DNA of 64,000 nt from Burkholderia aenigmatica (GTDB lineage: Bacteria; Pseudomonadota; Gammaproteobacteria; Burkholderiales; Burkholderiaceae): NCBI RefSeq assembly GCF_902499175.1, contig NZ_CABVQC010000010.1, positions 91,474 through 155,473 on the forward strand, given 5' to 3'. Shown one piece after another: positions 34,042 through 41,938 of the stretch. The notes under the pieces are model-generated. The model was given only the letters and a program-made list of their open reading frames with translations. It did not search any database and was not told the DNA's origin. Made by a program: the position numbers and the translations under genes. How positions within the stretch are numbered: the first letter of the stretch is position 1; each line of letters starts with the position of its first letter.

Positions 34042-34110
34042 CCCCGGTTTGCTTCGCGGGCGGTTTTTCGTTCTGCCCCTTTCGTTATTTCCCGCTCGCC
34101 TGCCTGATCG

Positions 34111-35526
34111 CTATTGCCGCTTGCCGCGCGCGACTTCGTCGCCGGCGCCGGGCGGCAACCGCCGCGTGATCGGAATCGATGCGAACGAGCACAGCCCGAC
34201 CACGAGAAACGCGGGCCAGAAATCCGACCACACCATCTTTTGATGACCTTGCAGCCAGTGCGAGATGTGCAGCACGAGGCCGGCCACCGTCACGCCCAGG
34301 CCGAGCGACATTTGCTGCACGACGCTGCCGAGGCTCGTCGCGCGGCCCGCATCGCGCGGCGAGATGTCTGCGTAGATCATCGAGTTCAGGCTCGTGAACT
34401 GCAGCGCGGGGAAGATGCCGCCGACGAGCACGATCAGCCAGATCGCCCAGGTCGCCATGCCGGGATGGAACACGCCGTACGCGGCGATCGCGAGCCCCGC
34501 GAAGGCCGCGTTGTAGATCAGCACCGTGCGGAAGCCGAAGCGGCGCAGCGTATGGGTGGCCGTCGAGCGGCTCATCGCGCCGCCGAACGCGGACGCGCAC
34601 GTGATGAGCCCCGAATGGAACGCGCTCATGCCGAGCCCTTCCTGCAGCGCGAGCGGCAGCAGGAACGGCACCGCGCCGAGGCCGATGCGGAACAGCGACC
34701 CGCCGACGACGCTCGCGTGATACGTGGGGATCTTCAGGAAGCTGAGGTCGAGCACCGGCCGCTCCTTGCGGCGCGCGTACGGCACGTAGAGCGCGAGCAG
34801 GACGGTGCCGGCCACGCACATGACGAGCGCGTTCGAGCGCGACGTGAGCGAACCGTCGATCAGCGTGAGGCCCATCAGCAGCAGCGCGGCGCCGCTGGCC
34901 GACAGCAGGAAGCCGAACCAGTCGAGCGGGCCGGGATCCGGTTCGCGCGTGTTCGCGATGTGCTTGCTCGCGAGGTAGATCCCGTAGATGCCGATCGGCA
35001 CGTTGATGAAGAAGATCATCCGCCAGTGCAGGTAGGTCGTGATGAAGCCGCCGACGAGCGGCCCGACCGTGGGCCCGAACAGCGCGGGAATCGCGAGGTA
35101 GTTCATCGCGCGCACGAGATCCGAGCGCGGCACCGCGCGGAAGATGATGATGCGGCCGACGGGCACCATCATCGCGCCGCCGACGCCCTGGATGAAGCGT
35201 GCGAACGTGAGCACGCCGAGGGAACTGGATGCCGCGCACATCAGCGAGCCGACGACGAAGATGCCGATCGCGGTGCGGAACACGGAGCGTGCGCTGAAGC
35301 GGTCGGCCAGCCAGCCGCAGATCGGGATGAACACGCCGAGCCCGACCACGTAGGCGGTGATCGCGATGTTCAACGTGACGGGGCTGTGCCCGAAGTCCCT
35401 CGCCATCGCGGGGAGGGCGGTGACGATGATGTTCGCGTCGACGCTTTCCATGAACAACGCACAGGCAACGATGAGCGGTGCTAGAAAGACGGGCGACATG
35501 GGCTGGGCGCGCGGTAAAGGCGTCAT
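34111..35526 (-). CDS. MFS drug efflux transporter (DHA2, EmrB/QacA type)
   Basis: 471 residues from ATG (MTPLPRAQPMSP). About 14 hydrophobic segments; MESVDANIIVTALPAM at the first helix, GWLADRFSARSVFRT between helices 2 and 3, and GPTVGPLVGGFITTYLHWRMIFFINVP on helix 5 are DHA2 landmarks. An upstream GTG at 35535 and a downstream ATG at 35499 are alternatives. It lies 79 bp downstream of the small gene 35606-36022 and near a TetR regulator with its operator. Confidence 0.92.
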   Translation of the reverse strand: MTPLPRAQPMSPVFLAPLIVACALFMESVDANIIVTALPAMARDFGHSPVTLNIAITAYVVGLGVFIPICGWLADRFSARSVFRTAIGIFVVGSLMCAASSSLGVLTFARFIQGVGGAMMVPVGRIIIFRAVPRSDLVRAMNYLAIPALFGPTVGPLVGGFITTYLHWRMIFFINVPIGIYGIYLASKHIANTREPDPGPLDWFGFLLSASGAALLLMGLTLIDGSLTSRSNALVMCVAGTVLLALYVPYARRKERPVLDLSFLKIPTYHASVVGGSLFRIGLGAVPFLLPLALQEGLGMSAFHSGLITCASAFGGAMSRSTATHTLRRFGFRTVLIYNAAFAGLAIAAYGVFHPGMATWAIWLIVLVGGIFPALQFTSLNSMIYADISPRDAGRATSLGSVVQQMSLGLGVTVAGLVLHISHWLQGHQKMVWSDFWPAFLVVGLCSFASIPITRRLPPGAGDEVARGKRQ

Positions 35527-35605
35527 TATGCCCACAATGTGACCGTTGAGTCACGTACGACAACAGTTGTTCCGCATGTTGCAACAGTCGTCTTTTTTGC
35601 GGGCG

Positions 35606-36022
35606 TCATGGAAAGAACGACTGCGCAAATGCGGCGCTTGCATCGCGTCTGCGTGCCGCATGGGTCGGGACGGCGGACGGTGCGACCTTGCCGTCGTTGG
35701 ACGCATTCACGTGCTCGACACCCGACAGGATCTCGACGATGTCGCCGTCGCGATCCAGGGGCGGCATCTCGCAAAGCGCCTCGATCACGTGTTCGCATGT
35801 GTGGCGATCCTGCGCGTCCCTGATCCACACGTCGGTCACGCGCGCCGAGGAGAACCCGGTGTCGTCGAAGCGCGGCGACGTGCTTGCGCCGTGAGTCTTG
35901 CGGATCGGCGTGATGCGTTCGCGCCGCAGTCGTAAGCGCTCCGGCACGGGGCGGCCGGGCCATTCGGGGCGCGTCTTCACGAGGACGCACTGGGTGGGCG
36001 GGGGCGCAGTGAGCTGGGGCAC
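35606..36022 (-). CDS. Hypothetical protein, 138 aa
   Basis: Starts at GTG after AAAAGGAA. Features ERLRLRRERITPIRKTHGASTS and VTDVWIRDAQDRHTCEHVIEALCEMPPLDRDGD; no signal peptide or membrane segment, and no family that I recognise. It is transcribed before the efflux gene and divergent from TetR, with the operator between, so it is probably TetR-controlled as well. Confidence 0.65.
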   Translation of the reverse strand: MPQLTAPPPTQCVLVKTRPEWPGRPVPERLRLRRERITPIRKTHGASTSPRFDDTGFSSARVTDVWIRDAQDRHTCEHVIEALCEMPPLDRDGDIVEILSGVEHVNASNDGKVAPSAVPTHAARRRDASAAFAQSFFP

Positions 36023-36059
36023 GCTGATTCCTTTTGACGGCGTGGAAGGGCGTTTCTAG

Positions 36060-36081
36060 AATATGAGCGTTTGCTCATATT
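36060..36081. promoter_or_regulatory. TetR-family operator
   Basis: AATATGAGC-GTTT-GCTCATATT, perfect 9-bp arms with a 4-bp centre, lies between the start codons of the 138-aa gene and the TetR gene (20 bp before the latter). Size and position fit a TetR dimer site. Confidence 0.8.
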
Positions 36082-36100
36082 GGAAACTCGCGTTCCAGCC

Positions 36101-36730
36101 ATGTCCGAATCGTCTCCACGAATCCCGCTGTCACCACGCAAGGCGCCGCGACAGCGCCGCTCGGTGGCCACCGTCGACGCGATCGTCGAGGCCGCTGCTC
36201 GCATTCTGGAGCGGGACGGCTTCGACGGGTACACGACGAACGCGGTCGCGGCGCTGGCCGGCGTCAGCATCGGCTCGCTCTATCAATACTTCCCGAACCG
36301 CGATGCGCTGACGGCCGCGCTCGTCGAGCGCGAGAGTGCGCATTTGCTCGACGACGTCGACCGGGCTGGTGCGCTGTCGTCATGCGACGACGTACTGCGC
36401 GCACTGGTACGCGGGGCCGTCGCGCACCAGATGCGCCGTCCCGTGCTCGCGCGGCTGATCGATTTCGAGGAGGCGCGGCTGCCGCTCGGCGCGCGCACCG
36501 CACGCGTCGCGGACCGCATCCACGCGACGCTGCTGCATGCGCTCGCGCAGCGCGATGCGCCGCGTGTCGCTGCGCCCGACGTCGTCGCGCACGATCTGCT
36601 CGCGATCGTGAAGGGGATCGTCGATGCGGCGGGGGCGCGCGGCGAGACCGATGCGGATGCGCTCGATGCGCGGGCGTGGCGCGCCGTACGCGGTTATCTG
36701 CGCGAGTCGCGCGAATCGAAACTTGCTTGA
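36101..36730 (+). CDS. TetR/AcrR-family repressor
   Basis: 209 residues from MSESSPRIP. The TetR_N helix-turn-helix occupies about residues 20-66 ([41 protein letters not shown], cited by positions 24-64). The C-terminal ligand domain is all-helical. Divergent from the hypothetical gene and efflux pump; the AATATGAGC dyad is its probable site. Confidence 0.93.
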   Translation: MSESSPRIPLSPRKAPRQRRSVATVDAIVEAAARILERDGFDGYTTNAVAALAGVSIGSLYQYFPNRDALTAALVERESAHLLDDVDRAGALSSCDDVLRALVRGAVAHQMRRPVLARLIDFEEARLPLGARTARVADRIHATLLHALAQRDAPRVAAPDVVAHDLLAIVKGIVDAAGARGETDADALDARAWRAVRGYLRESRESKLA

Positions 36731-36866
36731 TGTGCGCGTTTCGTGCGACAGTCGGACCCACTCGCAGCACAAAACGACGCGCATCGATCGAGGGCCATCG
36801 AGACGAGCGCGCGCGCGAACGAGACCTCGTGCCGACCCACTCACCGTCGAAAGGAGGGGACACGTC

Positions 36867-38618
36867 ATGACGTCACGTCGTGCCGCATCGATTGCATCTC
36901 GCTTCGCTAGCCGCTTCCCAACGCGCTTCTCGCTCCGTCTTTCACCGCCTCTCGCACCGCCCGCATCGCGTCTTCGCCGGGCCGCCGCGCTGGCCGTCGC
37001 ATATCTCGCGGTGGCCGGCTGCGCCGCGCAGGCCGACAACGCGAACCAGGCCGCCGCGCAGGCGGCTGCCCGGTCGGCACCGCCAACTACGGTCGCGGTT
37101 GCCGGCCCCGCGTCGGGCACGCTGCTGACGCCGCCGAGCCAGCTCTACGGCGACCTGTTCGTCGCGGTGCAGACCGCGCAGATCTATCCCGACCAGAAGA
37201 CCTTCGTCGATGCGACGCCCGACAGCGATCCCGCGACGATCGTGCAGTTGTATCAGCAACAGAAATCGCAGCCGGGCTTCTCGCTGAAGGCGTTCGTCGG
37301 CCAGCATTTCACGCCGCCCCCGGAAAGCGGCGTGACGCCGCCGCCGAATCAGACGCTGCGCCAGCACATCGACTGGCTGTGGCCGCAGCTCACGCGCACG
37401 AGCGCGACGGTGCCGCCCTACAGTTCGCTGATCCCGTTGCCGAAGCCGTATGTCGTGCCGGGTGGCCGCTTCCGCGAGGGCTACTACTGGGATACCTATT
37501 TCACGATGCTCGGGCTGCAGGTGTCGGGCCGCGAGGATCTCGTCGACGACATGCTCGACAACTTCGCCCATCTGATCGACACGATCGGGCACATCCCGAA
37601 CGGCAACCGCACGTACTACGCGAGCCGCTCGCAGCCGCCGTTCTTCGCGTACATGGTCACGCTCGCCGCGCAGGCCGTAGGCGACAAGGTCTATCAGAAA
37701 TACCTGCCGGAACTGCGCAAGGAGCATGCGTACTGGATGCAGGGCGAAACCACGACGCCGCGCGGGCAGGCCGCGCGCCACGTGGTCGCGATGCCCGACG
37801 GCGCGGTGCTGAACCGCTACTGGGATGCGAGCGATACGCCGCGCGACGAGTCGTATCTCGAGGACGTGACGACCGCGAAGTCGGTGCCGGCGCGTCCGGC
37901 GAACGAGGTCTACCGCGACCTGCGCGCGGGCGCCGAAAGCGGCTGGGACTACAGCTCGCGCTGGTTCGGCGACGGCAAGACGCTTGCGACGATCCGCACG
38001 ACGTCGATCGTCCCGGTCGACCTGAACAGCCTGATGTTCCACCTCGAGACGACGATCGTGAAGGGCTGCGCGGTCACGCGCGACGTGGCATGCGTGACCG
38101 ATTTTTCAGGGCGCGCGGCGCGGCGTGCGGCCGCGATCAACCGTTATCTGTGGAACCGCCGCGGCTACTACGGCGACTACGACTGGCAACTGCGCAAGCC
38201 GCGCGACGCCGTGACGGCCGCTGCGCTGTATCCGTTGTTCGCGGGCGTCGCGTGGCCCGAGCGCGCGAAGGCGACCGCGCGCGAGGTGCGCAAGACGCTG
38301 CTGCAGCCGGGCGGCCTCGCGACGACCACCGAGAACACCGGGCAGCAGTGGGATGCGCCGAACGGCTGGGCGCCGTTGCAGTGGATCGCGATCGACGGGC
38401 TGCGGCGCTATGGCGAACCGGCACTCGCGAAGGACATCGGCACACGCTTCCTGTCCGACGTGAAGCACGTGTATGCGACCGAGGGCAAGCTCGTCGAGAA
38501 GTACGTGGTCGAAGGGGCCGGCACGGGTGGCGGCGGGGGCGGCGAGTATCCGCTGCAGGACGGTTTCGGCTGGACCAACGGTGTCACGCTGAAACTGCTG
38601 GGGCTGTACGGCGAGTGA
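36867..38618 (+). CDS. treA: Periplasmic trehalase (GH37)
   Basis: 583 residues after AAGGAGGGG. Long signal region with hydrophobic [14 protein letters not shown] (lipobox-like AGC). Both GH37 signatures are present, [15 protein letters not shown] and [10 protein letters not shown], plus the Gly-rich loop [16 protein letters not shown], whose Glu matches the catalytic base. It hydrolyses trehalose to two glucose. A longer upstream frame overlaps TetR and lacks a ribosome site. Convergent with the OprB porin gene. Confidence 0.94.
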   Translation: MTSRRAASIASRFASRFPTRFSLRLSPPLAPPASRLRRAAALAVAYLAVAGCAAQADNANQAAAQAAARSAPPTTVAVAGPASGTLLTPPSQLYGDLFVAVQTAQIYPDQKTFVDATPDSDPATIVQLYQQQKSQPGFSLKAFVGQHFTPPPESGVTPPPNQTLRQHIDWLWPQLTRTSATVPPYSSLIPLPKPYVVPGGRFREGYYWDTYFTMLGLQVSGREDLVDDMLDNFAHLIDTIGHIPNGNRTYYASRSQPPFFAYMVTLAAQAVGDKVYQKYLPELRKEHAYWMQGETTTPRGQAARHVVAMPDGAVLNRYWDASDTPRDESYLEDVTTAKSVPARPANEVYRDLRAGAESGWDYSSRWFGDGKTLATIRTTSIVPVDLNSLMFHLETTIVKGCAVTRDVACVTDFSGRAARRAAAINRYLWNRRGYYGDYDWQLRKPRDAVTAAALYPLFAGVAWPERAKATAREVRKTLLQPGGLATTTENTGQQWDAPNGWAPLQWIAIDGLRRYGEPALAKDIGTRFLSDVKHVYATEGKLVEKYVVEGAGTGGGGGGEYPLQDGFGWTNGVTLKLLGLYGE

Positions 38619-38653
38619 CGCGCGGCGCGGGCCGCGCGCTTGCGCCGCAAGAG

Positions 38654-38701
38654 AACGCACGGGCCGGACGGCCGCTTGCGCGACAGTCCGGCCCGTGCGT
38701 T
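38654..38701. terminator. Bidirectional terminator between treA and the OprB gene
   Basis: AACGCACGGGCCGGAC (38654-38669) and its exact complement at 38686-38701 give 16-bp arms around a 16-nt loop. With the A/T at the stem ends it can serve both convergent genes. Confidence 0.75.
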
Positions 38702-38715
38702 GCATCCGGTTTGCG

Positions 38716-40203
38716 TCAGAACGTGATCGTCGTGCGCACGCCGACCACCGTTTCGTCGCCGATGCGCGCACCGGGCGCGTTCGGATTCGGGATGCCGCCG
38801 CCCGGACGGAAGAAGTGTTGCAGGTCGGCCTGCATCTGCCACCACGGCGTGACCTGGTACTGGTAGGTCGCTTCGACGACCGTCTCTGCGCGGCGCACCG
38901 GATAGCCGGGCGTCGTGTAGACACCGGTGTCGCCGTCGAGGCCGCGTGCATGCGAGCCGATCTTCGCGTAGCCGACCGCGATGCCCACGACGTCGTTGTC
39001 GCGTCCCTTGAACGGCGCCTTCAGCGTCACGCCTGCGTTGGCGGCGAAATCGACGATATTGCGATCGCCCGGCGAGCCCATCAAGCGCGCGAACACGCCG
39101 ACCGAGCGCGGGCTGTCGGCCGACGGCCGCCACACCATTTGGTCCGCGACCGCATAGAACCCGTAGTTGCCGCGATGGGTGGCGGCAATGCCGTTGCTAT
39201 CCGGATTCGCGAGCGACAGGCCGTCGGTGCCGTAGCGCGGGTCGCTCGCATGCTGCGACTGATACCAGAAGCCGAGCTTGTACGTGCCCGGCAGGCCGGC
39301 GGGTTGCGGCGCCTTCGGATCGGCGGGCGGCGCGTTCAGCGCGTACTGCACTTCGCCGATCACGAATGCGCCGCTGCGCAGGTTGAAGTTGGTGCCGTGC
39401 GCGTTCAGCACTTGCGCATCGCCGTCGGTGCGGCCGGCCGGGTTGCCGTCGAACACGCCGACCATCGCGGTCCACGCATCGGCCGGCTTCACGCGCAGCC
39501 GCACGCCGAGCGACGACAGCGGATACGCGGGGCCGCCGGCCGGCAGGTCGGTCGACGGCAGCACGGGCCAGCCGAACGTGGCGTTCATGAACGTCGCCGC
39601 GTTCTGGCTCACCATGAATTCCTGGTCGACGCTCTGCTGGCCGACCTTCACGTCGACCTTGCCGTCGAGCAGCGACTGCTGGTACCAGAGTTCCCACAGG
39701 CGCGTGGTCGAATTTGCCTCGATGCCGGTCGCGGTCTGCAGCGTCTGCAGATAGCGCTGCGTGAGGTTGGTGCCGTGAATCTGCAGTGCCGATACGTTGA
39801 ACGTGCCGCCCGGCAGCCCGACCGCCTTGCCCGTGTCGACGTTGAAACCGAATTGCGTGAGCCCCTGGTACGCGCCGCCGCGATTCGTGCCGCCCGACGT
39901 GTTGTACAGGTACTCGCTGGTTTCCTGCAGGCTCAGCGTGACGCCGTGATCGCCGAGCACGTCGCGCAGGCCGCCCATGTTGCCGAGCAGGTTCGAGCGT
40001 TCCCAGAAGCCAGTGGGAGCGGGCGCGGCAGCATCGGCGGCCTGTTGTGCGGGAGCGGCGGCGTCGCTGGCGCCGGCCGCCGGTTCGGCCGCGGCGGGCG
40101 GCGTCGATTGCGCGAACGCGGGCGCCGCGGCGAGCGACAGCAGCAGCGTGGCGAGCGCATTGAGGCGGAGCTTGCGCGGGACGGGTTCGAGATAGTTCTT
40201 CAT
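38716..40203 (-). CDS. OprB-family carbohydrate-selective porin
   Basis: 495 residues. Signal peptide with cleavage after AAPAFA, an Ala/Pro-rich linker (residues 32-62), then the OprB barrel: LQETSEYLYNTSGGTNRGGAYQG, FNVSALQIHG, LPAGGPAYPLSSLGVRLRV and the C-terminal TVVGVRTTITF ending in Phe, as expected of an outer-membrane barrel. OprB porins pass glucose and other sugars. Convergent with periplasmic trehalase, which would feed it functionally. Confidence 0.93.
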   Translation of the reverse strand: MKNYLEPVPRKLRLNALATLLLSLAAAPAFAQSTPPAAAEPAAGASDAAAPAQQAADAAAPAPTGFWERSNLLGNMGGLRDVLGDHGVTLSLQETSEYLYNTSGGTNRGGAYQGLTQFGFNVDTGKAVGLPGGTFNVSALQIHGTNLTQRYLQTLQTATGIEANSTTRLWELWYQQSLLDGKVDVKVGQQSVDQEFMVSQNAATFMNATFGWPVLPSTDLPAGGPAYPLSSLGVRLRVKPADAWTAMVGVFDGNPAGRTDGDAQVLNAHGTNFNLRSGAFVIGEVQYALNAPPADPKAPQPAGLPGTYKLGFWYQSQHASDPRYGTDGLSLANPDSNGIAATHRGNYGFYAVADQMVWRPSADSPRSVGVFARLMGSPGDRNIVDFAANAGVTLKAPFKGRDNDVVGIAVGYAKIGSHARGLDGDTGVYTTPGYPVRRAETVVEATYQYQVTPWWQMQADLQHFFRPGGGIPNPNAPGARIGDETVVGVRTTITF

Positions 40204-40320
40204 GTGGGTTCCGTTGACGGTTTGATTAGTTAAGCTGAAGAAGCGAAAACGTGATGCGGGAAGCGCGGCGTGGTGGTCGCGCGGCGGTACGGGGCACGTC
40301 GTCCCGCCGCGCAGCAGGGC

Positions 40321-40590
40321 TTACGGCAGCCAGCCGCCGATGCGCCACACCTGTGCAAAGCCGAGGCGCGGCGCGGCCGAGCACAGCATCGCGACGAGCG
40401 CGACGGCGGCCGCCATTGCGGCGACCAGCAGGCAGTCGAGCGGGCGGGGCGTCGCCGGCAGATGGGCGAGCGCCGTGCCGCGCCAGTTGCTGAACGCGTG
40501 GGCGAGCGGCGAGAGGCCGGAAACGAACGAGCGGTCGCATGCGATATGCACGATGCGCTTGAGTCTGACCGCGAACGATTGAAGAAACAT
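40321..40590 (-). CDS. Small membrane protein, 89 aa
   Basis: ATG after GGAGGC. A basic N-terminus (MFLQSFAVRLKRIVHIACD) and one hydrophobic helix (LLVAAMAAAVALVAMLCSAA). No family recognised. It lies 117 bp before oprB on the same strand and about 190 bp after a possible Cys-rich leader peptide; it may be part of that transcript. Confidence 0.5.
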   Translation of the reverse strand: MFLQSFAVRLKRIVHIACDRSFVSGLSPLAHAFSNWRGTALAHLPATPRPLDCLLVAAMAAAVALVAMLCSAAPRLGFAQVWRIGGWLP

Positions 40591-40777
40591 GACGCTGCCT
40601 CCGTCCGGTCCGGCTCGGGCCGGACGACGTGATCGAGCGCGGGCGCACGATGCGACCTGCGATCGGAGGGTGGAACGTAATGGAGCGTGCGACGGACGAA
40701 CCGGCGATGGCCGGCTCGGAAGGAAGCGCGCTAACCCGACGAATGCGAGCTAGCGGCGAAAGACATGCGTCTGGCTG

Positions 40778-40840
40778 CTATCTCGCGATGGCTTGGCCGG
40801 CCTGGACCGGCATCGAACTGCAACTAGAGCATGTGTCCAC
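40778..40840 (-). CDS. Possible 20-aa cysteine-rich leader peptide
   Basis: GTG start seven bases after AAGGGAG, encoding MDTCSSCSSMPVQAGQAIAR (if GTG is read as Met) and then TAG. The CSSC pair and the promoter-like boxes at 40870-40899 mark it as a possible metal- or thiol-responsive leader. Unproven. Confidence 0.4.
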   Translation of the reverse strand: MDTCSSCSSMPVQAGQAIAR

Positions 40841-40869
40841 GGAGGGACTCCCTTGATGAATTGCGGCGG

Positions 40870-40899
40870 ATTGTATGCGTGTCGTTTGCTGCAGCGCAA
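40870..40899 (-). promoter_or_regulatory. Promoter-like boxes before the CSSC leader peptide
   Basis: On the minus strand TTGCGC (40899-40894) and TACAAT (40875-40870) are spaced 18 bp. The predicted start near 40862 places the GTG about 22 nt into the transcript. Confidence 0.45.
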
Positions 40900-41148
40900 G
40901 TAAAAAACGCATAAAAGTGGCGCACGTTGCGCGGGCACCTCGGCAGCACGTTCCGGCGCGGGACGGGCAACGAATGGACAACGGACGGGCAGCAGATGAG
41001 CACGACGGGAGGCGCCGCCCCGTTGTTCATACGCATCGGTCACCGACTGCGCGATACGCCCTGAAAGGTTGCGCCGCTTGTTTTCAAGGGCAATTCTTTC
41101 AGTGATGTGACGCGAGAAATTTATTTCGGGAAATGGGGTTTCAAGGGG

Positions 41149-41178
41149 TTGACTTCACTTTCGGGCCGTCCATAGAAT
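41149..41178 (+). promoter_or_regulatory. Sigma-70-type promoter of the NRAMP-family transporter
   Basis: TTGACT at 41149-41154, 18-bp spacer, TAGAAT at 41173-41178. The predicted start near 41185 lies about 750 nt before the transporter start codon. Confidence 0.65.
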
Positions 41179-41511
41179 CCGCCATCTTCACTCTTGGGGC
41201 CGCCGCCTTGGACGCCTGCAGTAGTCGATCTTCGAACGAAATTTCCGCCTGAGCGACCGACGTCCGCGCCTCATCGAAGCCGCCGTTTGTCTCCCAGGCA
41301 AACGGTGCGCGCAGCAGTATTCCGCAGTAACCCCCTACGTGCACCCTGATTCGCGCCGGTTAGCGTGATGCGTTTTCGCATGCGCCGTCCGGTTTCACCG
41401 CCGCCTGGCAGGCGGCCGCGTTCGCGCACGCTTTTCCCGTGCTCGCGAATCCCGGCCCGCAGGCCTGACGGCGGTCAACCGTGTTCTCCCGAACACCGTA
41501 CAGGAGCCGCC

Positions 41512-41598
41512 ATGAACGACAGTGACAGTTGTCCCTTATGCCCGTTGCACACACCGACCCTTTTGAACCCGGGTCGCAGGGACAATCCGGCGCACTAG
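41512..41598 (+). CDS. 28-aa leader ORF 1 (Asp/Pro/Cys-rich)
   Basis: ATG seven bases after AGGAG. The product MNDSDSCPLCPLHTP... has an acidic N-terminus, a CPLC pair and five prolines in 28 residues. Short acidic/proline-rich peptides in Mg2+-transporter leaders (mgtL type) report ribosome stability; a similar sensing role is possible here but inferred. Confidence 0.5.
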   Translation: MNDSDSCPLCPLHTPTLLNPGRRDNPAH

Positions 41599-41681
41599 CC
41601 TGACACGTCGTTCAGGCCCCGGACTGGCCCCGCGCCCACCACGCGGCCGGCACGCCTGCCGTCGCCGCACGGAGCCAGATC

Positions 41682-41819
41682 ATGAACTTCGGCCTTCTGC
41701 TGTCGAATCTCCCGCACGTCACGGAATCGCGCAACCACTACGACGCGATGCTGATGCTCGACGCCCGTCCGCGGGTGTTCTCCCGCCTGTTGAACCAGCT
41801 GAAATCGTTGATCCACTGA
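41682..41819 (+). CDS. 45-aa leader ORF 2
   Basis: ATG six bases after CGGAGCC. The product begins MNFGLLLSNLPHVTESRNHY and ends RLLNQLKSLIH; amphipathic and weakly hydrophobic, no family. It ends 120 bp before the transporter start, with a GCGGCCGC hairpin between. Confidence 0.5.
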   Translation: MNFGLLLSNLPHVTESRNHYDAMLMLDARPRVFSRLLNQLKSLIH

Positions 41820-41856
41820 AGCAAGAAGCACCGCGCGTGCCTCGGCATGCGCACGT

Positions 41857-41878
41857 GCGGCCGCCATCGAGCGGCCGC
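41857..41878 (+). promoter_or_regulatory. GC-rich hairpin before the transporter start
   Basis: GCGGCCGC-CATCGA-GCGGCCGC, 8-bp arms, 60 bp upstream of the transporter ATG. No following U run, so it is more likely a regulatory stem than a terminator. Confidence 0.5.
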
Positions 41879-41938
41879 CACGCGCGCATTCCAAGGTCAC
41901 ACGCTTATCAGATAACCCTTAGCCGTACGGAATAAATC

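Larger units (their letters stand above)
41185..41938 (+). other. Long structured 5' leader of the NRAMP-family transporter
   Basis: About 754 nt from the predicted start to the transporter ATG, holding two short ORFs with ribosome sites (41512-41598, 41682-41819) and several GC-rich hairpins (GATGCG-TTTT-CGCAT near 41367; GCCTGA...TCAGGC 41598-41617; GCGGCCGC repeat 41857-41878). The palindrome TTATC-A-GATAA (41903-41913) lies just before the start. No known metal riboswitch consensus was recognised. Confidence 0.55.

Noticed and set aside
41185..41500. Known Mn2+ (yybP-ykoY) or Mg2+ riboswitch in the transporter leader
   Set aside because: I looked for the conserved core sequences and did not find them; the leader is described as unassigned.
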